Part shown: positions 47,496 to 59,680 of the stretch, piece by piece
How the letters are laid out: each line of letters starts with the position of its first letter
Position numbering within the stretch: the first letter of the stretch is position 1
NCBI GenBank assembly: GCA_009733575.1
Contig: ML769608.1
Coordinates: forward strand, 1 to 64,000
Direction: 5' to 3'
Length of the DNA stretch: 64,000 nt
Origin: Gymnopus androsaceus JB14
Lineage: Eukaryota; Basidiomycota; Agaricomycetes; Agaricales; Omphalotaceae
Program-made: the position numbers and the translations under genes
The notes under the pieces: generated by a model
The model's database searches: none
What the model saw: only the letters and a program-made list of their open reading frames with translations
Told to the model about the DNA's origin: nothing

Positions 47496-48690
47496 GAGTA
47501 TGCCATAAACTTCAATGCCAATTGCAAGTGCCTCGAAACTTAGTGTAAGAAATGACTGTATCACTGTTATGAGCCGGGACTAAGTGGTGAACAATTAGTT
47601 CACCCCCCTTGTTTCTGGACTGATCACCCAGGAAATTATCACCCATGTTTGCCCCATGTCGATCGGTTCTAGTACGAATTAATTTCCCTGGCAGCTTTCA
47701 TATTAACCGCATACCCTGTTATTCTAGGTCTGGATTGGCATGGACGCCACAGCCAGAGCATTGATTGTGCTGACTCGACATTGGCATTCAACTGTTGTGG
47801 CTGCCCCGAATTCAAGATATGTATGTACATGCTTTGAAGGGTCCTAGCCTGCGGATGTAACTTCCCTGACCGTTGATAGAGGCCAGAGTCGACGACCCCA
47901 CACTCAGCTCCCTCGACTGTCCCGAATTCAAGGACTTTTTTCCTCGAAAACCCAACACGTAAACTTGGACACTCTATACGTGCTCCGCACACATGCTCAA
48001 TACTCGCCACCCTCCTCCTCGAATCAGCTACAGTTCTGTTCTGGGGATTGAAACAGAGGTTATGGATGGTATCATTGGGAAGGTGAGTTACCTATTATCA
48101 TGGACTGGAATTGGGTAGTATTGGCAGCACTAGTACTAATTATGTCGGTATAAGCATAAGATGGACCGTATAGTTTTGAAAATAAATTCAGCCGTGAAAC
48201 CCATGATTCAGCCGTTAGGTGGCGTTATGAACCTAAACTCAATTCAATTTATAATGGCCGGCCAAATTTAGCGTATAAGCGCCGAAAATGCCAGTTCAGA
48301 GGCGTGGCGGTTACTTACTTGTCCGGCTCCGAAATTAATTGCCGTTTGCTGCCGCGTCCATACCGGAATGATCCGCTCGACGGAGTTTGGCACAAGCATG
48401 CTTATTCGCGTCAAGTACAAATCACTCCAGACTGAAGAAAATCAGGCTTCGTGTCATTTAATACTGAACCAGCGAAAGGTTACAAGGACAGTGCGAGCAA
48501 GCGGTACTGTTCTTCAGAATGTTCTCAGCTTTGAGGAACTTTGACCTGCGGCCGAGTACTGGTAAACCCTCTTTCAAAGCTCAGTCCTCTTTGAACATTT
48601 TACTTTGATGAGACAGTGGTTTGGTAACTTTATAATTTATTAACATACTTCCTTACAGAAAAATCATAACGGTAAGTCACTGTTCCACGT
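47496..48690. other. 1.2-kb insertion specific to the right arm, no gene recognised
   Basis: The left arm passes directly from 19968 to 19988, where the right arm has about 1.2 kb extra. No long frame or known transposon motif is visible. Terminal repeats were not obvious by eye. Confidence 0.5.
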
Positions 48691-48922
48691 CAGCCATTGA
48701 ATATTTCATCTCCTTTTCGCAGCCTACTATCGTTATGAGATTTGCTGTCACGCCATACTTATACGCATCTCGCTCACCAATGAACAGCGGCGTCTTTAGC
48801 CATGCGGTGACCAAGTTCAACTAAGCTTCTCGCTGTATATGGGTAGAATCGGAGTTCTTTTTGAATTCTATAAAGCCTTGACTGTTTGGTTCATTTCGAT
48901 ATCCCATTCTCTCTTGCTCATC

Positions 48923-51900
48923 ATGCTCAGTATTCTTTGGGTCTTATTCCTTCCACTTACAGCTGTGGCCAGCATCGCTGGATCAGACGCTAAGCAGATT
49001 ATCATGCTACCCAACCCCCTTGGGCCTGGAGAAGCTCCTGCGGAAACGCCCTACTGGCGTGAGCTCATAAAACACCAGGGAACGGCACCATTCAATCCTA
49101 ATGCGACCTACTCTGTCTACCGAAATGTCAAGGACTACGGGGCCATAGGCGATGGTATTGCTGATGATAGCGCCGCAATCAAGTAAGCATTTTTGCTCAG
49201 TATATTGTGTCCTATCTAATTCTGCTTCCATAGTCTTGCCATATCCGATGGTGGCAGATGCGGAGGTGGAGGTTGTGAATCCTCTACGTGCGTGTATTCT
49301 TTGCTTGTAACCAACGTACCTGAATTATGATGCGGCAGGATTACTCCAGCTGTCGTCTACTTTCCTTCAGGGTGAGCTCTCCGATGCCTTGAAGTATCTT
49401 CAGTGCTGATTTTACTTCAGAACCTATCTCGTGAAAAAGGCTATCACACCGTACTACATGACTCAGTTGCTTGGGGATCCTAGGGACCCTCCGACGTTAT
49501 TGGCCGACGAATCTTTTCGTGATATGGCAGTGATAGGTATGCCGAGGTTTTCTCAGTCGGTACTAGTCTTATACCATATGTCACTAGACGCAGATCCGTA
49601 CATAGCAGGAGGACAATGGTAAGCACTCATTTTAATAGTCCTTATGTTGTGGCGCTCATATAATGTATAGGTTTGTCAATCAGAACAATTTGTGAGTACT
49701 TACGGAGAGGCTGATATGGGGCTAAAACCGTCTAAATGAACTGCTTAGTTATCGTACCGTCAAAAACTTTATAATTGACGTTCGCAGGTCGGCACCCTCA
49801 TCTTTTAAGCTGTTGTTGCACTGATGCCTGCTTAGAGTGCCTGCTAGTGTTTCTCAGGGAACTGGAATACATTGGCAGGTTGCTCAGGCCACCAACTTGC
49901 AGAACATCGTCTTCAGAATGTCAGAAGATCCCGATACGGCTCATCAAGGCATTTGGATGGAGAACGGAAGGTTGGGGCTCTCCTTGTTTTACCTTGCAGC
50001 AGTTGAATTGATAAATGCCATAGCGGGGGCTTTATGGGCGACCTAGTTTTCTATGGAGGTGGGTTTTTTTCATGGCACTAGATTGGTATGCTTACAAGGT
50101 CTTCACTTTCCCAGGGAAATTCGGGATGTGGGTGGGGAATCAACAGTTCGTAATTTGTTTCTCATAGTCAGGGTGCCATCTTTAATAGTTTCCAGGTTCA
50201 CTGTTCGGAACGTTACTATGAATAATTGCCAAAGGTGGAGATAATATCAAAAGATATATGCCAATATACTTACATCTCCCTTCAGTGCTGTTTTCGGCCT
50301 TTGGGCATGGGGCTGGACGTTCCAGGGAATCACGATCAACAACTGTAGTGTAAGTTGGTTCTCGAGTTTGAATTCACTTGCGACCTTTAATGCCTGTGTA
50401 GGCTGGATTCGATCTTCTCACTGGTGGAACAACTTCTGCGACTCAAGTAAGTCTTGCTACCACGCTGTTAGCCGATTAGTTTTGATTTTTCTCAGAGCGT
50501 AGGCGGTGAAGCCATTATCGACGCAGTCGTGTCAAACACGCCCATATTCGTTCGCTCATCAAATACCAGCACTGATCACCTTACGGGTTCCCTGGTCATA
50601 GTCAATGCGAAGCTGAGCAATGTCTCTGTTGCCGTCGGCGCGACAAATTTGTCTGAACCAGTACTGAACGGTACATCCGAGTCTGGCTCGATGAACATTT
50701 CTGCCTGGGGTCAAGGAAATGTTTATAAAGGGTCCAGCACGGAGTTTAAATATACTCAAGACAGCATTGAAATTCCTCAGATCTCTGCGTCATTGCTTGA
50801 CAGTCATGGCAGGATAGTCAGTAAAGGTTGTCCTCAATATGAGGACTATTCTTTAGACCAGATTGTTTCAGCAAAGGATTACGGAGCAAAGGGCGATGGG
50901 CAAGTAAGTCATGAAGTCTTCCGGTACTAATAGCACACTAATTGCTTGTGACCCTAGACAGATGATACCAAAGCTCTCCAAGCTCTCTTCACCAAGGTAA
51001 CACTAAACTTGAACAGTGCTCAGAGCAATGCGGTTCTCATATCTATGCCTTCTTAGTGTGCTAAAAATAAGATTATATTCATGGACGCGGTCAGATTATG
51101 TGTTTTATACAAGCCTTGTGCATTCTAACTTCAACTTTAGGGCGTCTACCTCATTACATCCACCCTCGTTGTGCCAGAAGGGTCTCGCATAGTAGGGGAA
51201 GCCTGGACAACAATCTCCGCAACGGGATCCTACTTTTCAGATCCTGAAAATCCTCAAGTTGCTGTTCGTATCGGCGAGAAGGGATCAAAAGGTGTTGTAG
51301 AAATAAGCGATATATTATTCTCTACCAAGGGACCAGGTTAGTAAACCATCCTACGATCTGATTTTTTGCTTCAATTGAAACCGCTATCAAAGTTCCCGGC
51401 GCTATCATGGTCGAGTGGAATGTTGGAGATCCTGAAGATGCCCCCGCCAGCGCTGGATTGTGGGACACGCATTTCAGAATCGGCGGAGGTAGGTAAATGC
51501 AAGCTCTGTTCTGCTAATGCTGATATGATATAGCTGCTGGGACGGAGATGGAGCTTGGGGAATGTCCAGCAAAGAGCAGTAATGTCACAGCCTGTACTGC
51601 GATCTCCCTCTGTCTCCATATCACTGAATTTGCCACCGCATATCTGGAGGTATTTAAGCCATTTTAGTCATTAAAGTTGGTTCATTCTAATTCTAAATAT
51701 TTTGTCAGTCTACGTGAGCATGCTTCGATTCCTTTTTTCACTGGTGTTTGTACTCATCAGCCAATCTCGTTTCTCGACCGTAAACAAGCTGGGTTTGGGT
51801 CGCAGGTGAGAAAACAGGGCTATGAAAAAGAATTGTGGTTTGACATATCCTGCCGTAGATCATGTTCTAGACCAGGATGGGAGCTCTCAGTTAGAAATAT

Positions 51901-52731
51901 ATGCTGGTCGGGGTGTTTTGTCGGAATCCCAAGGACCAGTATGGATGATTGGAACTGGTGTGTAATTCTCAGGCAAGTTTGCCATTGGCGCGCTGACGCA
52001 GTCTCAATTATTATTATAGCATGTCAGTGAAGTTCTATCGAAGATTCTTTGCCTCTCTAATTTTTCGTTGCAGCGGAGCACCACGCCATTTACCAGTACC
52101 GTCTCTCTGGGGCGAAGGATCATTATCTTGGATTAATGTAAAAAATTCCGATTCTCCTTGAATTCCTGAGTCCTAATGTGTTCTATCATCTAGCCAAACG
52201 GAATCAGTAAGCTACAATTTATGTTCCCCTTGAATTCTTCCGTCCTAATATGCGCTACTATCTAGCCATACTAGTGAGAAACTCATTGTATACACAGTGG
52301 CTACCTTCTGACTTTTAACAAAGCCAGTCTGATCCGGCAGCTCCATACCCTTTCACTCTTGATGCGAAATACGCCGATCCTACATTCCCGAAAGATCTTA
52401 CCTCTGCGTGGGCTTTCAGTGTGGAGAACTCTAAAGACATAGTTGTCTTTGGTGAGTGGTACTAAAAGTACCACAAATTCAAGACATACTGAAAGTTTCT
52501 TTAGGCGCAGGATTTTATAGCTTTGCCAACTCTTTCAATCAGAGTTGTGCCGGCAGTGGAGCTTGTCAGACTCAAATTGTTGACATCGACAGTGAGTCAG
52601 ACATCCAGATGTACTCGGTTTCGACTGTTGGCGTGCAACACCCTATATCCGTTGATCACACTGGTATTGCTGAGCAGCAGGACAATCTCAATGGGTTTCA
52701 AGATACTGTATCGGTCTGGACATCGTCTTGA
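48923..52731 (+). CDS. GH55 exo-beta-1,3-glucanase, secreted
   Basis: The start chosen is the ATG giving the signal peptide MLSILWVLFLPLTAVASIAG; an in-frame ATG at 48839 would only add a leader. Two right-handed beta-helix halves are visible: YRNVKDYGAIGDGIADDSAA and DYGAKGDGQ | TDDTKALQAL. GH55 landmarks include GTGIHWQVAQATNLQNIVFR, GMWVGNQQFTVRNVTMNNCQ, FGLWAWGWTFQGITINNCSA, WVWVADHVLDQDG, EHHAIYQYRLSGAKDHYLGL and QTESPYYQSDPAAPYPF. The enzyme cleaves glucose from the non-reducing end of beta-1,3-glucan, for wall remodelling or degradation. The gene is cut into about twenty exons. Several are microexons: 49672-49692 (21 nt), 51709-51713 (5 nt), 51789-51805 (17 nt), 52194-52206 (13 nt) and 52266-52273 (8 nt). 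With them the frame stays open throughout, so I consider it intact. Confidence 0.88.
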
Positions 52732-53271
52732 ATAAGTTGATGATTGGTATATTGGCAATCTAGTCTATGTACGAACAGATGCTTCTGTAAGTAGAGAATT
52801 CATATTTTTTGTTTGAATCATTTAAGATGGCGGTAATGATGTACAAAAATTATGCCCCAGCACAGACGTATCCTGTTAGGACAGTACTTCATAGTACGAT
52901 AAACGACGCTTTGACATTTCCTATTCGAGGCATCATAGGTTTAGCGGGTTTCGAGGTCTCGCTCCGCTTATCTACGTCGATGGAACGATTGACTTATGTA
53001 CTAGAAGCTTCGAAGTTTACGGTTTTGCCTCCCTCGGCTTGTACTACCACATTGTAGACCAACTGAGATTTCTTTGAACATAGTACATTGTCAGCTTTAA
53101 TTGTTATCAGCCTACCACAGTATTCTCGTGATTTCACCCGCGGGGTCATTGTAAGTTTATCAAGCTGTATAGATTTAGGCTGAGGACTATCGGAGGAGCT
53201 CTGAGTGAGATACTTGATATCACGCTGTGAACTGTTGTGAAGCGCGGACCAGGCTCTTCCAGCCAGCGCAT
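52732..53271. other. Intergenic region, 3' flank of GH55
   Basis: No gene recognised. Confidence 0.5.
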
Positions 53272-53575
53272 ATGAAGGAGTTGACGGGCCTCCAAGTTCG
53301 GTAACGCTCTCGTTCCGGAGCTGCAGCACCTCTCGTTGAGGGTGTTCGGTGATTGGTTTGACGATGACCAGCTCTTGATCGACGTTGTTCTGAGTTGTTC
53401 TGAGTCGTTCACGTTGGGCTCCGGACCCTACTTTGGCCAGGGACGTGGGCGTCGAGGGATTACAGTCGGTAGAGCTGAAGATTCTCGGGCGTGTTTTGGA
53501 TGAGGTGTACAAGCCGCTGATGCAACTGGATGGACATTGTCAGGACAAGGGATACGGGTGAAAGCATTTATCCCT
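53272..53575 (+). pseudogene. Tail fragment of the F-box/LRR-like family
   Basis: Homologous to 7545-7795 and to the reverse complement of 11780-12060: acctctcgttgagggtgttc, ttggtttgacgatgaccagc, gggatacgggtg. An internal duplication (ttgttctgagttgttctgag) and indels break the frame. Confidence 0.75.
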
Positions 53576-53771
53576 AACTATGTCTGGTTTTCAGCGCGAT
53601 CTGTTGTAGGCGAATAATAGTTTCTTCGTAGGTTACTTATCACATTGTAGGCTGTTCATAGAGCCAGAAAATCGACGGAGGCCCGTAAGACAGCAATGTA
53701 TCTCCAGGTTCCTGTAGGAGTTGGGTAGATATATATACAAAGCGAGATAGAGATACATTCAAAACCACAGC

Positions 53772-55042
53772 TTATTCCTGATTCAAAAACGCATCCAACT
53801 CGTCGTCTAGTTCCTGCTGGCTTTTCTTCGGTCGCTCCCGATTCCCAGTTCTCCTGTCCTGTCTCCCGTTACGATCGTGTCTCCGCGTCCCTACAGCCCT
53901 TCCTGACCCGATTCGTTCTGACAACCCTGTTTTATCGGACCACAACCTATCCTCCAAGCCAGCTGCGAGTCCCTTTCGGCCTTTTGCTGCGCGTCTCGGT
54001 AAGGGCGCCATAAGCCTCGAGGCAAGATCTGGTTTAGAAGGCTCGTCAAGGACAGTACGACCGTCACTGGCTATATAGTCGGAGCGCATCTTTGACGGTG
54101 GCGAAGGCGCGTCAAGAGCTGCTGCGTCCTCTGCTTCTCCTTCCGCCAAAAACTCGTTGAGTTCATCATCCAATTGCTCTTTCCGTAGAGGTACATCCCG
54201 CTCTGAGTCGTATTCGCTCCGTTGTCTCTTCTTCATGGGTAGTTCACGTCCATTAAACAGCTCCTTTGCCCGCCATACTTCCATGTTTCTTGTAAAACTG
54301 TGAATCACCCTTTGCTCCTCGCTTCTTGACATCGTCTACTCGTGCCCAACGCATGCGGATGACGCTTTTCATAACGTGTCCACCCTGCCGGCTAGTACCT
54401 AGACTGCTGTTGATGCGTTCTTCTGGAGGCCAGAACGCGACGGGAATGGGTTTAGCGGTGATGTATCCTTCAGGATCGGGTTCTTCGCCAGAGGATTTAC
54501 TGAGATATTGGAGACCGGTGCGAGCAGCGGCTTTGGAGCTAAAGACGAAGACGCAAGTGTTGTCGTTTACCCATTCCATGCCCATTGGGTGAGCGTCAAA
54601 GTGTGTCGCGTAGGCGAAAAGACGAGCGGTTGGGAGGTTGGATATGGGAGTTCCTTGGAGTAAGAGGGCGTTTCCTCGTAGAGTCGGGTCTGAATAAAAT
54701 AATTAAACGAAGATAGTAACGAATAATTGAATGAAGTTACCATCATCCATTTCGACATCCTCTTCTACCTCATATCCAGTTTCTTCTTCATCATCTCGTT
54801 TACGCTTAAAGTAACTATACTAAATTGATTTTTCTAGGTGCAAGCTGGACCAGCGCACCTTGCCGCCTCTCGCTGTAGACTGCAGAAGATTCTGAGAGCA
54901 GGTAGACTTTGCTTCCTATCCGACTGGCTAAAGCTGCAGCTTCAGCGGCAGATGGGAGTTGGTCTTCGTAGGGAATAGATTCGTCGTAAGATAAAATTTG
55001 GGAGGTTTCGTCGAGGGTTTCTGGGTTTGTAGAGGTATCCAT
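53772..55042 (-). CDS. NCBP3-like RNA-binding protein with LDDELD motifs
   Basis: The start is the ATG of MDTSTNPETLDETSQILSYD. An acidic linker (KRKRDDEEETGYEVEEDVEM) leads to the RRM-like block LRGNALLLQGTPISNLPTAR, LFAYATHFDAHPMGMEWVND and NTCVFVFSSKAAARTGLQYL. Then comes VIRMRWARVDDVKKRGAKGD and SQFYKKHG, as in nuclear cap-binding subunit 3 (C17orf85 family). The C-terminus is basic (RRHDRNGRQDRRTGNRERPK) and has two copies of an LDDEL-acidic motif (QLDDELNEFLAEGE; QQELDDELDAFLNQE). The motif resembles the C-terminal motif of ALYREF/CHTOP-type mRNA export factors. The role is inferred as mRNP assembly or export. The intron at about 54679-54729 is clear. Splicing near 54880-54830 and near 54285 is uncertain. 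Confidence 0.7.
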
Positions 55043-55220
55043 GGAAAAGATAAAAGAGAGTAGGAGTAGAGTCCGAGGACAATGGAAGTTGCACAAGAGC
55101 CGGATGCCGGGCCGTCTAGTCTGGACCGTGGGTCTTCTACTTATTAACGTCCTCTACTGTTCAAGAATTTTATCCCTCGCCTTTCCGCTACCTGCTTGAA
55201 CAAGAGCAATTTTCCGAGCC

Positions 55221-56873
55221 ATGAGCCCCGCCCACACATCTTCCCTTGAAGACCTGAATGCCCATATACCATTTTCGAATCCCAAATCTTCACCTTTGGT
55301 CTTCCCAGCGTGTCTTGCGAGTGTCCGAAGAGCAAACGTTCCTAACCTTGCAACTATTGATCGCTTCGTATGGGCGTAAGCGGGGAAGCGGATCGAAGAG
55401 GGTCAACGTTCAGCTAAAACATCTAATATTTAGAGGCAGAAGGGTTCGTCATACGGTCTCTTTCCGTCGCTCGACTGGCCCTAGATATCAATAGTATCAT
55501 CCCCTCTCTTATTAGGACTATCCACAGAGGACTGACCAACGGCCTACGCTTAGCGCTACCTCATCTCAATCACTTTATCGCTGGTTGGTAACATGCTCGG
55601 TGACCGTCGACTTGGCACTGGGGCCTCCCGCTGGATAAACTGGTACGACTCCCTTCCCATACGCGAGGGCAGGGAGAAAAGGAGTGCTTCTGCCGCTTCT
55701 CGCTATCCATGCTCATGCACCTCGTGTCGAATTCGGATTTAAATTCATTGGCTCTTCATACATACCAGGTGCATGGGCTCCGTATTCGTTCACATTGCCT
55801 CTCAGTATGACTCGCTGCTCCATCTCCTCCTCTACAAAGGCTATTCATCAATATACATTTGTTCCGCTATTGACAGGACTAGGTCTCAAGCAGTCGGACT
55901 AGCAACCGAGACTGGGCAGGTCTATCCCCTGCTCGAGTCCACTAGCCTCTTTGTCCCTGGTGCCGCAACCTCCTTTGACCCATTGTATACTGTGTGTTGG
56001 ATGTACAACCTAACATTCTAATATTGAATACTTTACTCTCGGTCTCGCGAAACGAGTTTAGGAGATGATACCAGCAGTTACGTCAGTAACTCTTTGATTG
56101 GGGATCACTTTGTTGATGAGATCCTCCTCTCGGACGCTCGATGGACATTCAGTTCCATGGAGGTCTCTGTGCTACAAACTCACTCGTGTGCTGTTGCCAT
56201 CGTGCAGCTCGCTTACTCAAACGCGTCGTACAAACCAGTGCGGCCCAGCACTCTCAGGATGAACCCTCGAAGTCTGTGCGTGCTCCACTCCGTGAGACAA
56301 TCTAGTCTGGTCCATCTTCGTGCATCGTCACGTAATATCTGCTTCCATTCTCCCTGCTTCATCAGGGATGCTACACGTCGAACGAGTCTACTTGTGAGCG
56401 TTCATGTACGCTCAGTTAAATATAGGTCTCTTGAAGCAGGCTGCTGGGTCGGGCGACTTTCAGTTATAGTCGTCCGTAGCGCCACTCCCCCACTTATCCA
56501 GTTCGGGTCTATTTCTCAGACCGCAGACTCACCTTCTTTGGTTGTACGATTTCATCCGCTGGTGTGGCTGGTGGGTATGTGCTGGATGGATTTATTATCT
56601 CGTACTACTAGCGCCACACCTCCGAGTCCTGATTTACTCCCATCCGCACCATCCCCTTTCTTCGCAGCTGCAACTTCTCCAAACACTCTGGTATCTATCC
56701 CCCGTAAACTTTTCCATCCTCAAGCACCAGCACCCGTCCTTTCGCTATCACCGCGATACGTGACCTATTCCATGGATGCCTTGGAGGGGGAAGTCGTACG
56801 AGTGATCGTTGGTAATGATGGGAGAAAATATGTTGCCGGTTGTGTGGGTCGGTCGTCGTTGGATGATTTTTGA
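55221..56873 (+). CDS. Unrecognised multi-exon gene, low certainty
   Basis: A plausible first exon reads MSPAHTSSLEDLNAHIPFSN to IDRF (GTATGG donor near 55367). It joins AEGFVIRSLSVARLALDINS and IHRGLTNGLRLALPHLNHFI. Downstream frames (55773-56021 and 56094-56873) are open and long, the last ending GRSSLDDF. I recognise no domain and cannot join all exons. It is divergent from the NCBP3-like gene, with about 180 bp between starts. The 259-codon frame may be fortuitous. Confidence 0.35.
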
Positions 56874-57595
56874 GCTCCTTTACAACTTGTACAGTTTTTT
56901 TCGTCATCGGATGAAGCGTAATTTTTTAATTACTGTACAAATGTGATCTACATGCGGTTAGGTCTGGCTCGAATGATTGACCGATTCTTCACATATGTCA
57001 TTCTTGATTTTGAAGCCGATCTGTAGAAAAGAAGCGAGCTTCACATGTACATTGGGTCGAAGCTGGATTTCTTCAACCGTTATAAAGCATTTGCCGAGAG
57101 CTTCGGTTTGTTGAGGCAGTATTGTCCGGAAGGTTCGGTTATTCTCTGTAATTGAATGTGAAAGATTGCTGACCTTCATACAGACACAGTACACCATCGA
57201 GGTACTTCCAGACTCTTATCCTATCTCCTCGCGGTGAATTCAACGAGAACCAGCTCCGGGTAATCAAAAAAGGTCAGGCAGTGGTGCCTCCCTTTCAATT
57301 TTTTAGAAATATATTTGAGGGCCAGAAAGTTTGAAATTGCTCTGCCACTGCGTATTCTCGATCATATCAATTATAACGTTTATCAAGCAGAAATAAAGCA
57401 GGCTTCGCGCAGGATAAAGGCTGCAGTTATTCGTCGGTCATGAATCGGTCATAAATCATTTCCCGAGAGCTTCGGGTTGGACTATACTATTTAGTATAAG
57501 TTGGACAATGGACACTAACATTCAGACTTTACACAGGTATTACCTGACCTTCTGGACTCTCTCATACCAACGCCTGCTTCAACGTTAACCGCACA
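56874..57595. other. Intergenic region without a recognised gene
   Basis: No coding or RNA feature recognised; it contains the promoter of the following gene. Confidence 0.5.
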
Positions 57596-59024
57596 ATGAC
57601 CACCCAACCTCTATCCATATTCCTCCTTGGCGCCACAGGCTACGTCGGGGGTGAAGTCCTTGTCTCATTTTCCACCGACTTCCCCACCTTTCCTATCCGT
57701 GCGCTTGCACGAAACCTCTCTCCTAATAAAATTACCCAGCTGCAATCTTTGCATCCCAAGGTCCAAGTGATTGAAGGGACTTTGGCTGATGTAGATCTGA
57801 TTGAAGCAGAGGCGGCAAAAGCAGATATTGTGATCAGCGTTGCTAGTGCAGGAGATATGGAGTCTATTGCTGGTGAATAGTACTCTCTGGACTGCAGGCA
57901 CTACTTATTGATCATGAATCTTTCTGCGCATAGCTATCCTCCGTGGTCTCAAACAACGAAGCGGTTTGCCTCTTCATCCATTCCCACCCCAATCTACATC
58001 CACATGTCTGGTCTAGGTCTCGCTGGTGAAAATGCCCGAGGCGAGCTCATCACGCCTGAGCGGCTCTGGACAGACACAGAATTCAGCCTAAATGACATCA
58101 AGCAAAATTCATTAAGTGGTGCTAGTGAAGCTATAGTCGAAGCTAGCAAGTCTGGAGAAATACGCACAATGATTTTGTTGCCTGGATTGATATATGGTGC
58201 ACAGTCTACGAGTATCTGGTGACTCATTGAACTAACCCTTGCGAACTCATAGGTGTTGGACGAGGAATTTATAAATCATCCGTCGCTCATCGGATGTTGC
58301 TCAATTTCGCAGCACAAGCTGGACATTCTGGTGTGTATTCATTTCGACATTTATGAGCCCTTGATATCTGTCTACCAATAGCTGATCGACTGCAAAATGA
58401 ATAGGTACATTTGGTCCAGGACGAAATGTATTGGGTATCATCCACATCAAAGATACAGCGAGTGCGGTTTCAGCCGTGCTTAGAGGAGCTTTAAATGGAA
58501 GCACTATTGGCGAAGGGGAGAAGGTATTTTGTGAGTGTATCATTTACCTCCTGAGACTCAATATATTAATAACAGGCTTGTTTTTCTGCAACTTTTTGAT
58601 ATCCAAGTATATGATCTCCACATCGGAATTTTGTGGAATAATCGGAGATGTAAGCTGCGAGTTTAGACCTGGCCGCTGACACTCTCATCATTGTCGTATA
58701 CTTCAGACCCTCTTTAAAAGCGGACTTATCTCGAAACCCGGCTCATCGCCATTCTCTGCATCAATCACCGATGCTGCGCCATGTAAGTGATCCTTGTCCT
58801 TGTACTCTATCCGTATACTAATTGCTTGCGTTCTTGAATTATACGACAATAAGTTGTTTACTTGACCTTTGGCTGCAACACATTCTGTCGTGCTGAACGG
58901 CTCGTAAATGAGCTTGGATGGACCTGCAGAGCATACAGATCCTTCTTCCTTATCTGAGAATCTTCCGTATGAGATTGAATTGGCTGTGAAGGAGGCGGGA
59001 GTGGTGTTCAATAAAGGAAATTAA
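57596..59024 (+). CDS. NAD(P)-binding epimerase / NmrA-like protein (atypical SDR)
   Basis: The N-terminus has the Rossmann motif FLLGATGYVGGEVL (GxxGxxG type), then PIRALARN and VIEGTLADVDLIEAEAAKAD. Later exons read YIHMSGLGLAGENARGELIT, MILLPGLIYGA, VGRGIYKSSVAHRMLL and NVLGIIHIKDTASAVSAVLR. This fits the NAD-dependent epimerase/NmrA-like group that binds NAD(P)H; substrate unknown. Introns are near 57880, 58220, 58330, 58530 and 58650. In the last exon the family-like C-terminus (SLSENLPYEIELAVKEAG, ending VVFNKGN) is in a different frame from NELGWTCRAYRSFF. The 3' end may therefore be frameshifted or mis-spliced. The catalytic Tyr-x-x-x-Lys is not evident. Confidence 0.68.
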
Positions 59025-59680
59025 AGAGTGGTGCGAGACGAGTTTGGTGTTGAACTGGGTGGATATCAGAGAGGTGGAGTGTGGGAATCCATGCAGACTA
59101 AAGAAGAAAAGAAAAAATGACTCATGAATCTGAATCAGATAGCCTAGCTCATGCTCAGCTTTCAACCATGTATTCCATCTGCATTGCTAACCACGCCTGA
59201 GACATCAAGCAGTGATTTATAGGATGCATTGATCTAAATATGAGATCGTGATAAGGCAATGAAAATTCTGTTCAAGTCCCAGTATAGTTAGTGAACAGCA
59301 AGTGCTCTCATCTGACTAACATTGATAGGAGAAGAAGGAATTCGTCAGTGTGTTGTTGCTGAATCAAGGCGATATACATGAAGGCATATAGATTGAGTAA
59401 TAAGGCGATGATCATGTGGATGAACACCTAACCACTGACCATCCTCATATACAGCTGAGATTACAGTATGCTGAGAATCCTATATCTCCACATTTCATTG
59501 TTAGCTCTCTTTACCTACAGGAATACTCCATACCCTCAGGATTATTTCAGGATTTTCTAGGATCGTTATGATCTCATTCTGCAGTAAGAGTATCGCATGG
59601 ATGGAATGCCGTGGGCGTCGATTGGGCTACGTCCAATGATTATTGATCTTCCCACCATCTTCTCTTTCTTCTGATCTGCC
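59025..59680. other. Intergenic region without a recognised gene
   Basis: AT-rich with short direct repeats of gat/cat words; nothing to annotate. Confidence 0.45.

Larger units (their letters stand above)
44110..48945. repeat. Outer inverted duplication, right arm
   Basis: Inverted, collinear partner of 19745-22270. Two stretches are absent from the left arm: about 44460-45690 (with an F-box tail fragment) and about 47496-48690 (no gene). The distal end runs through the GH55 promoter into its signal-peptide codons. Confidence 0.85.

Noticed and set aside
19745..48945. Interpreting the inverted arms as LTRs or terminal inverted repeats of a giant mobile element
   Set aside because: The arms contain ordinary genes and promoters, no transposase or tyrosine recombinase is visible inside, and the arms end within a host gene promoter.
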